Positions 14,226 to 21,650 are shown, counted from the stretch's first letter. The stretch is DNA of 21,650 bases from Psychrobacter sp. UBA3962 (GCF_002385225.1 NZ_DGDC01000014.1:1-21650); one strand, 5' to 3'. The notes: generated by a model from the letters alone, not told the origin. Numbers and translations are program-made.

Positions 14226-15146
14226 TTGACTCAATACACCGCAAAATCAGCGTATCCCTTACTCAACAATACTTGGATTGGTATAGCTCAAGTTATATTG
14301 GCTGCCATCTGTTGGGGCACACTAGGTATCTTTTCGACCTATCTTAATCGCTTCGGCTTCACAGGTTGGCAACTGACCATACTGCGAATAGTTACCTCCG
14401 GAGTGGTATTGCTAGCACTGTTGCCTTTTTTATGGCGATATCTAAAAGCCTTAACCCTTAGGCAATGGTCAGCTCTAGCATTACAGTCCTTGATCGGCGT
14501 GCTGGGTATGTCAGTTTTTTACTTTGTGGCTGTAGTGAACTTGGGTGCCGGACCCGCTGTGGCACTGCTTTATACTGCGCCTGTTTTTAGTTTAGGTTTC
14601 TCAGCAGTCTTATTAAAGGAGCAAATTACCAAACAAGCAGGTATGTTGGCTTTACTAGCAGTGATTGGCGTTGGTCTAACTATGCTAAGCGAAGACGCCA
14701 GCTTCAATTGGGGAATATTAGCCGGCTTGATGGCTGGGGTTTGTTATTCTCTTTACGGGGTTTTAGGAAAGCGAGCCATGGGAGACACCCACCCGGCTCC
14801 TTTGGTCTTTTTTACCTCGGTCTCTTTTAGTGCGGCAGTGCTCCTGTTTATGCCAACCACCTATGAGACTTATTTTCAATTATCCACTTTACCCCTGTCT
14901 ACTTGGGGCTATGTCGCAGGTCTATCTCTGATTGGGACAATCATTCCTTTTGCTCTTTATATGAAAGCCTTAGAGAAGCTTCCTGCTACTCGCGCCTCGG
15001 TCTTTACCACCTTTGAGCCTTTAACAGCCATCTTATTGGCCGCTGTCTTATTGAATCAATCTTTGGCACCTATTCAATATCTGGGCATATCATTTATTTT
15101 GATTGCCTCTATTTTAAACAGCTTACTTAAATCTGAAACTAATTAA
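14226..15146 (+). CDS. EamA/DMT-family transporter
   Basis: This 306-residue permease has ten predicted spans and two EamA domains (about 10-143 and 157-298). Family marks include AAICWGTLGIFSTYLNRFGFTGWQ in the first span and loop, AVALLYTAPVFSLGFSAVLLKE at the end of the first half, and SVFTTFEPLTAILLAAVLLNQSL in the second. It is likely an exporter of amino acids or metabolites, of unknown specificity. No ATG lies near the N-terminus. TTG at 14226 is preferred because AAAGGAAG ends 6 nt upstream; TTG at 14202 has no ribosome binding site. A rare start codon and a structured leader suggest post-transcriptional control. It has low obvious similarity to the EamA protein at 9845-10714, so recent duplication is unlikely. 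Confidence 0.88.
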   Translation: MTQYTAKSAYPLLNNTWIGIAQVILAAICWGTLGIFSTYLNRFGFTGWQLTILRIVTSGVVLLALLPFLWRYLKALTLRQWSALALQSLIGVLGMSVFYFVAVVNLGAGPAVALLYTAPVFSLGFSAVLLKEQITKQAGMLALLAVIGVGLTMLSEDASFNWGILAGLMAGVCYSLYGVLGKRAMGDTHPAPLVFFTSVSFSAAVLLFMPTTYETYFQLSTLPLSTWGYVAGLSLIGTIIPFALYMKALEKLPATRASVFTTFEPLTAILLAAVLLNQSLAPIQYLGISFILIASILNSLLKSETN

Positions 15147-15175
15147 CTACTAACTTAACTTCGATTGCTCATTTT

Positions 15176-15192
15176 CTTAACGATTTCTTAAC
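15176..15192 (+). promoter_or_regulatory. PmrA-like box upstream of the COG4705-like gene
   Basis: CTTAAC GATTT CTTAAC has the same two half-sites as the lipoprotein-gene box (8270-8286), differing only in the spacer, and the same 11-bp period. A weak -10-like TTAATT begins 16 nt after the proximal half-site starts. The ATG is 69 nt downstream. Confidence 0.62.
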
Positions 15193-15260
15193 TGCCTCAC
15201 TGTTAATTTATCCTCTCCAACATGACATGCTGTCTGTTGATGCTCACAGTGAGTTAAGAT

Positions 15261-16091
15261 ATGGCTATTATTACCAACCACAGCGGCGTTGAGAGCAGTA
15301 GTTCGCCTACTGATCCTTCTCATAAACCCTTAAAATCCCCTGCTCTTCATGCAGCACTAGCTAAAGTCCCTGAAGTTACGTTAATTTTCTGGCTAATAAA
15401 AATTGCCTCTACTACCTTAGGCGAGACAGCCGGCGATGCCCTGTCTATGTCCCTAAATCTAGGTTATCTAGTAAGTACTGGAATATTTGCGGTTATTTTT
15501 GCCATAGCCGTGGCCACTCAAATCAAAGCGGATCGTTTTAACAAGTGGTTATATTGGGCGACTATTATCGCTACCACCACACTTGGCACAACGATTGCCG
15601 ACTTTGTGACCCGCTCTTTGGGTATCGGTTATGCCGGTGGTTCTGCCTTATTATTGGCGCTACTTTGTCTAAGTTTGTTTACTTGGTACAAAAGCATGGG
15701 CAGCATTTCTGTAGATAGTATTAATAACCCTAAATCAGAAGTGTTTTATTGGGCAACCATTATGTTTTCTCAAACCCTTGGCACCGCGCTTGGTGACTGG
15801 GTTGCCGACACCAAAGGCATGGGCTATACCACCAGTGCAATTATCTTTGGAAGCTTATTAATATTGATAGCGTTGGCACACTTTTGGACAAAAATATCAA
15901 AAACTTTATTGTTCTGGAGTGCGTTCGTGCTTACCCGTCCTCTAGGTGCCGTATTGGGCGACTTTTTGGACAAGCCTCTTGATCATGGTGGATTGGCGTT
16001 AAGTCGTTTTGGTGCATCCGCTGTTCTGCTAGTATTTATTGTGTTCTGTCTCGTGGTATTTAAGCAACGAGCTAGCGCTAAAGCCCACTAG
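15261..16091 (+). CDS. COG4705-like membrane protein with fourfold internal repeat
   Basis: This 276-residue membrane protein has about eight spans arranged as four diverged copies of one unit. Each unit begins with an aromatic-Trp pair, then a TLG or PLG turn, then an Asp near the end of the helix: FWLIKIASTTLGETAGD (43-59), YWATIIATTTLGTTIAD (98-114), YWATIMFSQTLGTALGD (163-179) and FWSAFVLTRPLGAVLGD (218-234). The first three are followed by a GY about eight residues later. Four conserved Asp residues in or near the membrane could form a metal or ion path; that is inference. The family is an uncharacterised membrane-anchored group, as far as I recognise it. It is monocistronic, with a PmrA-like box 69 nt upstream, so it probably belongs to the two-component regulon of the 4.9-7.3 kb region. 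Confidence 0.85.
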   Translation: MAIITNHSGVESSSSPTDPSHKPLKSPALHAALAKVPEVTLIFWLIKIASTTLGETAGDALSMSLNLGYLVSTGIFAVIFAIAVATQIKADRFNKWLYWATIIATTTLGTTIADFVTRSLGIGYAGGSALLLALLCLSLFTWYKSMGSISVDSINNPKSEVFYWATIMFSQTLGTALGDWVADTKGMGYTTSAIIFGSLLILIALAHFWTKISKTLLFWSAFVLTRPLGAVLGDFLDKPLDHGGLALSRFGASAVLLVFIVFCLVVFKQRASAKAH

Positions 16092-16244
16092 CAATCTAAA
16101 GCAGTGGATAGTAAATCTGATAATGACAGAATAACTAGTTAAAGTAACGATAAGTTAGCGTATAGGGATGTAGCCAGTGTGGGAAGATGGCTATAAATAC
16201 GGCCTCAACCTTGGTTATAAATATTACCCATCAATGACCACATC

Positions 16245-16261
16245 CTTAACGCTGTCTTATT
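16245..16261 (+). promoter_or_regulatory. possible PmrA-like box upstream of a small membrane ORF
   Basis: CTTAAC GCTGT CTTATT keeps the 11-bp period, with one mismatch to CTTAA in the proximal half-site. A -10-like TATAAA begins at 16276, a longer spacing (20 nt) than at the other sites. The small ORF starts 71 nt after the box, close to the 69 nt seen at the COG4705-like gene. Confidence 0.4.
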
Positions 16262-16331
16262 TTCTGCTAAGTCATTATAAATCTTTATAAAATCATGAAA
16301 TCAATCAGATTAGTGACTGAGTACTGGCATA

Positions 16332-16534
16332 ATGGCCAAATTTGGCTATTTAGGTATTATCTTCGCCATGCTTGTCGGAAAAAATACTGCCTCGATAACT
16401 TCTGAGATCATCATGCTAGCAGCAGGTTTTGCGATGGCTTGAGGAGATTTAAATCTATACTGATTAATGTCGCAGCTATATTAGGCATCGTTTTAAGGGG
16501 AAGGCCCGTTATATTATTTAGGAAAATTATTTAA
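16332..16534 (+). pseudogene. small hydrophobic ORF, apparently frameshifted
   Basis: ATG 16332 opens a 36-codon hydrophobic ORF ending at TGA 16440-16442 (MAKFGYLGIIFAMLVGK ... LAAGFAMA). The -1 frame continues without a stop from 16433 to TAA 16532-16534 and reads GLRRFKSILINVAAILGIVL, which looks like a second membrane helix after a basic turn. One extra G near 16437 would join them into a two-helix protein of about 67 residues. I do not recognise the family. The ribosome binding site is weak. It lies downstream of a PmrA-like box. It could be a small membrane protein broken by one deletion, an intact 36-residue peptide, or chance. Confidence 0.4.
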
Positions 16535-16948
16535 CAAACTCTAGATATTAAAAATAATTTAATATATCGCATCGTATTGTTACCAATATGTAACTAGAAT
16601 TTGACTTACTTTAAGGGTTTGTTAGGATACTCGGTCTATTTTTTTGTCAAGTAAACTGTATTAGTTTATTTATTAACGAATACTATCTTTGTATATTACA
16701 TATACCCATCTCACCTCTATCTCGTAAGAAATCACTGCTTACTTAAGCATTTTTACTGAGATTATCATTGGTCTAAATGACTTAGTCCAATTTATATATT
16801 GAGTTCAATATTAGCTTTCGTTGTAACGAGCGCTAATGCGACAATCAAGCCTCATCTATGACTTAAAGCAACTCTAATATTGATAAAGGTAGTAAATAAA
16901 AGCAAACCTCTTTGCTCGAATTTTATCAACTTTACATAGGACAATATT
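16535..16948. other. AT-rich upstream region of the BCCT gene
   Basis: I see no supported gene here. It includes an imperfect inverted repeat, GTAAACT (16651-16657) and AGTTTAT (16663-16669), which could be an operator. I cannot name a convincing promoter. AGGA 7 nt before ATG 16949 is the ribosome binding site of the next gene. Confidence 0.4.
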
Positions 16949-18604
16949 ATGAGTATGACCCCTAAAAAAATCCCCAACCCTGACAAAATTCCAAAGGCAT
17001 TAATCAATCGTTTTCGCAAACGCCTGTATACCACAGAGCACGAAGTAGGTGAAAATAATGTGCAAGTCATGGGTATGGATATTCACAACCCCGTATTTGG
17101 TATTACCGCACTATTAGTGCTAGCTTTCGTTGTGTTTACATTAACCATGCCAGAGCTAGCTAACTCTTGGTTAAATGGTGCCAAAGAATGGGTGGTAAAT
17201 ACCTTTGACTGGTTTATAGTTAGTGCCAGTAACGTCTTCGTATTGTTTTGTTTGCTGTTAATTATCTCTCCTTATGGCAATATTCGTATCGGTGGTATTA
17301 AAGCCACCCCTGACTTCGGCCGTATGTCTTGGTTATCCATGCTTTTCGCAGCAGGCATGGGGATCGGTCTTATGTTTTGGTCGGTTGCAGAGCCTTTAGG
17401 TTATGCTACTGACTGGGGCGGTACTCCGCTAGGTATAGCACCTGGTACTCCCGAAGCTTATAAAGCCGCCATGGGGGCTACCATGTATCATTGGGGCCTG
17501 CATCCTTGGGCTATTTATGCAACGGTTGGTCTTTCTTTAGCGCTGTTTGCCTTTAACTTCCGTTTTCCATTGACCTTACGTTCCGTTTTTTATCCTATTT
17601 TTAAAGAAAAAACTTGGGGTTTGCCGGGTCATATTATTGATATCTTAGCGGTATTGGCCACTATTTTTGGTCTAGCCACTTCATTGGGTTTAGGTGCGCA
17701 ACAAGCTGCTGGTGGGCTTAAGTATTTATTTGGCATAGATTTAGGGCTCAACGTTCTTGAGATGGTTATTATCGCTGTGGTAACTATGTTAGCCACCATC
17801 TCTGTCTATCGCGGCTTAGATGGCGGTGTTAAGCTATTATCTAACTTCAACATGTTAGTAGCTTTACTGTTATTACTGTTCATTTTTATCGTCTCTAATC
17901 CATTGAAGCTTATCGGTCAAGTATTTGGTACTGGGGTCTCTTATGCTTCCTACATTCTACCGCTATCAAATCCAGTAGACCGCACAGACACCACTTTCTA
18001 TCATGGCTGGACCTTATTTTACTGGGCATGGTGGATCAGTTGGTCACCATTCGTAGGTATGTTTATCGCTCGTATTTCTAAAGGCCGTACTGTACGTGAA
18101 TTCTTAACGGCAGTGATGATTGCCCCCACTCTTGTGACCATGGTCTGGATGACCGTGTTTGGAGAAACAGGTCTTAGTCAGTACAAAAACCAAGTCGGTG
18201 AGCTTTCTCAAGGGGTTACTGATGCCTCGCTGACCTTGTTCCAAATGCTGAACAACTTACCTCTTGGCATGATTACTTCAATTATTGCTATTATCCTAGT
18301 CTTGGTATTCTTCATTACCTCCTCAGACTCAGGCTCGCTAGTTATCGACACCATCACTGCTGGGGGTAAGCTTGAAGCGCCAGTACCTCAGCGGGTATTT
18401 TGGGCTATTTCTCAAGGTTTGATTGCTATTGCTCTATTATACGGGGGTGGTGAGGCAGCACTTACCTCGTTACAATCTGGCTCTGTAAGTACTGGCCTAC
18501 CCTTCACTTTCGTGTTATTGGTGATGTGCTTTAGCTTATTCCTTGGTCTAAGACGCATTTATAAAGCTCGTGAATGGCTACTTGATGAGTTAGAAAAATA
18601 CTAA
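16949..18604 (+). CDS. BCCT-family betaine/choline/carnitine transporter
   Basis: This 551-residue secondary transporter for quaternary-ammonium solutes has twelve predicted spans. The family landmarks are clear: GMGIGLMFWSVAEPLGY at about 136-152 (the GxGxG stretch of span 3 that contacts substrate in BetP), MYHWGLHPWAIYA at 179-191, and the signature aromatic-box helix FYWAWWISWSPFVGMFIAR at 357-375. After that comes SSDSGSLVIDT in a later span. The N-terminal cytoplasmic part is about 45 residues, with many Lys/Arg. The C-terminus is short (about 20 residues), without the long regulatory tail of E. coli BetT. Likely substrates are glycine betaine, choline or related osmolytes. It stands alone, with no bet synthesis genes, so a role in osmoprotectant uptake is the simplest reading. 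A terminator follows. Confidence 0.94.
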   Translation: MSMTPKKIPNPDKIPKALINRFRKRLYTTEHEVGENNVQVMGMDIHNPVFGITALLVLAFVVFTLTMPELANSWLNGAKEWVVNTFDWFIVSASNVFVLFCLLLIISPYGNIRIGGIKATPDFGRMSWLSMLFAAGMGIGLMFWSVAEPLGYATDWGGTPLGIAPGTPEAYKAAMGATMYHWGLHPWAIYATVGLSLALFAFNFRFPLTLRSVFYPIFKEKTWGLPGHIIDILAVLATIFGLATSLGLGAQQAAGGLKYLFGIDLGLNVLEMVIIAVVTMLATISVYRGLDGGVKLLSNFNMLVALLLLLFIFIVSNPLKLIGQVFGTGVSYASYILPLSNPVDRTDTTFYHGWTLFYWAWWISWSPFVGMFIARISKGRTVREFLTAVMIAPTLVTMVWMTVFGETGLSQYKNQVGELSQGVTDASLTLFQMLNNLPLGMITSIIAIILVLVFFITSSDSGSLVIDTITAGGKLEAPVPQRVFWAISQGLIAIALLYGGGEAALTSLQSGSVSTGLPFTFVLLVMCFSLFLGLRRIYKAREWLLDELEKY

Positions 18605-18661
18605 TAGTCGCTATTGTAGTTAGCTACTAATACCTTAGTGAATACAGTTAAATTTGGATGA

Positions 18662-18692
18662 AAGTCAGGTATAAAAATACCTGGCTTTTTTC
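18662..18692 (+). terminator. terminator of the BCCT gene
   Basis: AAGTCAGGTAT (18662-18672) pairs with ATACCTGGCTT (18677-18687) across an AAAA loop, with one G-U pair, and runs into T6 at 18686-18691. It lies 58 nt past the stop codon. Confidence 0.85.
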
Positions 18693-18864
18693 TTTCGCTA
18701 TAAAAGCTAAAATTACTAAAGCAAAAGTTACTAAAGTAATAGCAAAACCCTCTTTAACTTAGGGGCTGAACTTGTTATCTTGTCTCCTCTCTCACCCCTC
18801 TTAAATTTTCTATTTTTCTTATAGGCTGATTATCACTAATTGGCCCCTTTATGTATTTGATTTT

Positions 18865-20058
18865 ATGACACATACCTCTCAGGCAGACACCCTGTCTCGC
18901 CGAACTCAATATATTCAAGTTATTTTAATGGGCATCAGTGCTTTTGTAATGAATACCACCGAGTTTGTACCGGTAGCTTTACTGAGTGATATTGCCCAGG
19001 ACTTCTCTATTACCACCGCTGAAACTGGCTGGATGCTAACCTTGTATGCTTGGATTGTAGCAGCTATGTCACTACCTCTAATGCTGCTCACCAGTAAGTT
19101 TGAACGAAAAAAACTGTTGCTAGGTTTATTTGCGGTGTTTATTGCCAGCCATGTACTTTCGGTTTTTGCCTGGAGCTTTAATGTTTTATTAATTAGCCGC
19201 GTCGGTATCGCTTTTTCTCATGCCATATTTTGGTCAATTACCGCCGCCATTGCTATTCGTATCGCTCCTGAAGGCAAAAAAGCATTTGCTCTAAGTGTGG
19301 TGGCAACCGGAACCTCATTGGCCATGGTACTTGGTGTTCCCTTAGGTCGAATTATTGGTCAATGGTATGGCTGGCGTGCCACTTTTGGCGGTATCGGCTT
19401 TATTGCCCTGGTGGTGTTTATACTACAAGCAAGGTTATTACCGACGTTACCCAGCATGTTTAAAGGATCTTTCAGAAAAGTTCCTGAACTGCTAAAAAAC
19501 CCGCTGTTGGTCTGCTTGTACTTACTGATTTTTACAGTCTTTACCGCCCACTATACCGCTTACTCGTATATCGAGCCTTTCATGCGTGAAATTGGTTCTA
19601 TCAGTGAAAACTTCGCGACATTCATATTATTACTATTTGGTGGAGCGGGCATCATAGGCAGTGTTATCTTTAGCCGTTGGGGTGACAGACACAGCACTGT
19701 ACTGATGTTTGTCTCTATTATCATTATGCTGCTATCTATGCTGAGTTTACTACTGGCAGTCAATTCAGTTTGGGCGCTAAGTCTAAATGCAACGCTATGG
19801 GGAACGGCTTTAATGCTGCTTATTATTTCGATGCAAGCCAAAGTATTGATGGTAGATCAACACGCCCAAGACATGTTGATGTCTATGTTCTCAGGCATTA
19901 TTAACCTAGGTATAGGCACCGGCGCCCTATTCGGTGGTTATGCCGTAACCCACATCTCTTTGTCCAGTATCGGCTACGTGGGATCAGTAATAAGTTTGGT
20001 GGCCTTACTGCTTATCTTATTTATGATTAAGCGCTTCCCTGCTTTGCGTAATTCCTAA
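18865..20058 (+). CDS. sotB: MFS sugar-efflux-type transporter (SotB-like)
   Basis: This 397-residue major-facilitator protein has twelve spans. It resembles E. coli SotB/YdeA (arabinose/IPTG efflux) over its whole length by my recollection of that sequence: FVMNTTEFVPVALLSDIAQDFSI (span 1), GWMLTLYAWIVAAMSLPLML, RKKLLLGLFAVFIASHVLS (motif A region), SRVGIAFSHAIFWSITAAIAIR, GVPLGRIIGQWYGWRATF and HYTAYSYIEPFM all have direct counterparts. The likely role is proton-driven efflux of sugars or related small molecules; actual substrates in this organism are unknown. No good ribosome binding site precedes ATG 18865, so the start, though matching the family's length, is not independently fixed. It converges on exbD with a shared terminator. 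Confidence 0.9.
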   Translation: MTHTSQADTLSRRTQYIQVILMGISAFVMNTTEFVPVALLSDIAQDFSITTAETGWMLTLYAWIVAAMSLPLMLLTSKFERKKLLLGLFAVFIASHVLSVFAWSFNVLLISRVGIAFSHAIFWSITAAIAIRIAPEGKKAFALSVVATGTSLAMVLGVPLGRIIGQWYGWRATFGGIGFIALVVFILQARLLPTLPSMFKGSFRKVPELLKNPLLVCLYLLIFTVFTAHYTAYSYIEPFMREIGSISENFATFILLLFGGAGIIGSVIFSRWGDRHSTVLMFVSIIIMLLSMLSLLLAVNSVWALSLNATLWGTALMLLIISMQAKVLMVDQHAQDMLMSMFSGIINLGIGTGALFGGYAVTHISLSSIGYVGSVISLVALLLILFMIKRFPALRNS

Positions 20059-20119
20059 TCTTTTTTGGCTTTACCAAGACTGATTAGTTCTAAATGACTT
20101 TTTTAACTTTTCAATAATA

Positions 20120-20153
20120 AAAACCCTACTAAGCTTTGGCCTAGTAGGGTTTT
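20120..20153. terminator. bidirectional terminator between sotB-like gene and exbD
   Basis: AAAACCCTACTA (20120-20131) and TAGTAGGGTTTT (20142-20153) form a perfect 12-bp stem with a 10-nt loop. A-rich and T-rich flanks on either side suit termination in both directions. It sits between convergent genes. Confidence 0.9.
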
Positions 20154-20202
20154 TAGATAGTGTCATCTTATTAATGATGCTTTAATTTATTCACTAATAT
20201 CG

Positions 20203-20604
20203 CTATTCGCTAATAAAAGCAATTTTGGTGAGCTCAGCTTTACTGGCCAAAGCCAAAACTTGGGCCACAGTTTCATAACGGGCATCTTTATCAGTGCGTA
20301 AATGAATAGAAGGCTCTGTCTGCTGTTGCGACTGCTCGTCCAGTCGGCTCGATAATTGCTGCAAGGTTATCGGCTCATCGTCCCAATATATGCCAGCATC
20401 TTTATCGATACTGATTTGAATTACCTTAGGCTCTGCTGGCTGAACTGCGGCACTGGTCTGCGGTAAGTCTAGGGGTACTGAAGGATTCATAACGGTTGCC
20501 GTTACCAAAAATATAATCATCAATACCAACATGATATCAATTAAAGGAATGAGATTGATCTCATTCATGGCTTGCATATCATCATCGCCTAATTGAAAAG
20601 CCAT
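20203..20604 (-). CDS. exbD: ExbD/TolR-family biopolymer transport protein
   Basis: This 133-residue inner-membrane protein couples proton flow through ExbB to TonB. A short cytoplasmic N-terminus (MAFQLGDDDMQAMNEINLIPL) is followed by the single span LIDIMLVLMIIFLVTATVM, which carries the functionally essential Asp (Asp23 in IPLIDIMLVL), then a periplasmic domain with PLDLPQTSAA and the ends typical of ExbD. AGGAG 6 nt before the ATG fixes the start. It begins 9 nt after the exbB stop, so the two are co-translated from one mRNA, and the operon ends at the terminator near 20120-20153. With the upstream TonB it should energise outer-membrane receptors, including those that would feed the ABC importer at 10.8-13.8 kb. 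Confidence 0.94.
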   Translation of the reverse strand: MAFQLGDDDMQAMNEINLIPLIDIMLVLMIIFLVTATVMNPSVPLDLPQTSAAVQPAEPKVIQISIDKDAGIYWDDEPITLQQLSSRLDEQSQQQTEPSIHLRTDKDARYETVAQVLALASKAELTKIAFISE

Positions 20605-20613
20605 GTCACACTC

Positions 20614-21195
20614 CTATCTGGGAATTTCATTATGGTTTTCTGATTTTGCGGTAGAGCCCAATAGACCATAAGCGGTGTCATTAGCAATAAATAATGTCTT
20701 ACGATTAATACGCATCGCAATGTTATAGAAGATAACCGCAGGAATCGCCACAGCCAACCCCAATCCCGTCATGATTAACGCCTCACCTACGGGACCTGCG
20801 ACTTGACTTAAGCCTGCCTGACCTGACTCTCCAATACTATGTAGCGCATGAAAGATACCCCACACTGTCCCAAACAGACCGATAAAAGGGGCAATAGCCG
20901 CTGTTGTTCCTAATATTGCTAAGCCTTTTTCACCCTCAAAGCGATAGCGGCCAATTTCTTTTAGTAAGACCTGTTCTACTACCGTCTTACGCTCAGAACT
21001 TTGCAAAGACACGATGTTTTGTGACTCAGCACCTACCGCATGTTCTAACCCAGAAGCAACTTTATCCTTGAGCTGACTGCTTTGATAAATCCGCAGTATC
21101 CCTGTAATCCAAGAGGCAATAGACAAGGCCAATAAGCTAAAAAATAAAAATTTGGTAACAACATCGGTATATTGCCAGTAAGCTGCAAAATCCAT
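20614..21195 (-). CDS. exbB: ExbB/MotA/TolQ-family proton channel protein
   Basis: This 193-residue inner-membrane subunit of the TonB energising complex has three spans: about 13-35 (FLFFSLLALSIASWITGIL), about 98-120 (GLAILGTTAAIAPFIGLFGTVWGIFHAL, with the family's GLFGTVWGI motif) and about 140-162 (GEALIMTGLGLAVAIPAVIFYNI, with the conserved GLAVAIPA). It is shorter than E. coli ExbB (about 244 residues), as is common in Moraxellaceae-type TonB operons. AAGGA 6 nt before ATG 21195 supports the start. It lies 107 nt after the tonB stop, with no terminator visible in the gap, so tonB-exbB-exbD is probably one operon. Confidence 0.94.
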   Translation of the reverse strand: MDFAAYWQYTDVVTKFLFFSLLALSIASWITGILRIYQSSQLKDKVASGLEHAVGAESQNIVSLQSSERKTVVEQVLLKEIGRYRFEGEKGLAILGTTAAIAPFIGLFGTVWGIFHALHSIGESGQAGLSQVAGPVGEALIMTGLGLAVAIPAVIFYNIAMRINRKTLFIANDTAYGLLGSTAKSENHNEIPR

Positions 21196-21302
21196 GTTAA
21201 ATCCTTACTAAAGTTTGGGGGTTATCTTTCTTTAACGAATAATTCTAATAAAACAAGTTCATTCCAATTTATTAGGTGCTGGTTTGCTAGATTCTAAAAA
21301 AG

Positions 21303-21650
21303 CTATTTTCGTTTTTCACTGTAATCAACGGGGATAATAATCTTACCAGCGACAGGTAAACTATCCTCTGTGAAAGGGTGCAGCTTACTTCTTTTCAGCT
21401 CTTTAACGGTGGCGTTATCCACAGCTTGGTTACCCGAAGAATTTAATACTGTGACCTTAGTGACATTGCCTTGTTTATCAGCTATCACCTCTAAGGTAAG
21501 GCTAAATACCTCCCCCAGAAGCACCCTTTTTTCTATCTGCTGCGGTAGTGCAAATCTAGGCGCTCGCTTCCAACGGGCTTGACTCGATGAGAAGCTTTTC
21601 GGTGTATTATTTGCAGCTGCCTGTTCTCGCGCAGCTTGTTCTCTTGCAGC
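21303..21650 (-). CDS. tonB: TonB-type energy transducer, C-terminal part (continues past the window)
   Basis: The frame is open from the window edge (21650) to the stop at 21303, giving the last 115 residues. It starts in an Ala/Arg/Glu/Gln-rich linker (AAREQAAREQAAA), a periplasmic spacer. The TonB C-terminal domain follows: SLTLEVIADKQGNVTKVTVLN, NSSGNQAVDNATVKELK (family pattern of small residues, then a helix) and KLHPFTEDSLPVAGKIIIPVDY. The ORF's apparent start at 21524 is an internal GTG and should not be used as a start. TonB transmits ExbBD energy to outer-membrane receptors. The N-terminal anchor and promoter lie outside the window. Some TolA-like or TonB-family paralogues share this layout, but exbB-exbD next door favours TonB. 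Confidence 0.88.
   Translation of the reverse strand, partial: AAREQAAREQAAANNTPKSFSSSQARWKRAPRFALPQQIEKRVLLGEVFSLTLEVIADKQGNVTKVTVLNSSGNQAVDNATVKELKRSKLHPFTEDSLPVAGKIIIPVDYSEKRK

Noticed and set aside
9845..15146. the two EamA genes as arms of a composite or duplicated element around the ABC operon
   Set aside because: The proteins differ throughout, no flanking repeats are visible, and both are ordinary members of a large family.
16742..16747. CTTAAG upstream of the BCCT gene as a sixth regulator box
   Set aside because: No second half-site occurs 11 bp to either side, and a lone hexamer is expected by chance in AT-rich DNA.
16852..17070. 72-residue minus-strand ORF over the start of the BCCT gene
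   Set aside because: It overlaps the BCCT N-terminus on the opposite strand and has no recognisable features.

Overview
The window looks like a chromosomal segment from a Moraxellaceae gammaproteobacterium, most likely Psychrobacter or a close relative. This is inferred from moderately AT-rich DNA, the character of the encoded proteins, a tRNA-Val/tRNA-Asp pair, and a gene set typical of that group. It was not tested by any search. I see no insertion sequence, CRISPR array, integrase or prophage gene.

Layout. (1) 1-611 holds the 3' part of an alpha/beta hydrolase. It begins in the middle of the fold, just after an in-frame stop. (2) 704-8085 is a minus-strand block read right to left: a b561-type cytochrome, an OmpR/PmrA-type response regulator, a histidine kinase, a PepSY protein with a His/Asp/Lys-rich tail, an unknown single-span protein, an ApbE-type FMN transferase, a stand-alone bis-haem ferric-reductase-like membrane protein, and a PAP2 phosphatase. 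A terminator closes the block. (3) 8270-8964 carries a divergent PF03640-type lipoprotein gene. (4) 9020-9468 is a tRNA-Val/tRNA-Asp transcription unit with a near-consensus promoter, leader hairpins and a terminator. (5) 9845-15146 holds two EamA/DMT exporters flanking an iron/cobalamin-type ABC importer (permease, binding protein, ATPase) behind a Fur-like promoter. (6) 15261-16534 holds a COG4705-like membrane protein with a fourfold internal repeat and a small, apparently frameshifted membrane ORF. (7) 16949-20058 holds a BCCT transporter and a SotB-like MFS exporter. (8) 20203-21650 holds exbD, exbB and the C-terminal part of tonB on the minus strand.

The most interesting signal is regulatory. 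Five sites have the form CTTAAS-N5-CTTAAS, two hexamers with an 11-bp period, which is the architecture of PmrA/BqsR boxes. They lie upstream of the cytochrome-regulator-kinase operon, the PepSY-ApbE-ferric-reductase operon, the lipoprotein, the COG4705-like gene and the small ORF. In the two minus-strand cases a -10-like hexamer starts exactly 16 nt after the start of the proximal half-site, and the lipoprotein and COG4705-like sites are close to that. Together with matching His/Asp/Lys-rich segments in the kinase sensor domain and the PepSY protein, this suggests one metal- or redox-responsive two-component regulon spread over about 12 kb. The siderophore-type ABC importer and TonB-ExbB-ExbD make the neighbourhood rich in iron and redox functions, but I see no regulatory site tying them to the same regulator.
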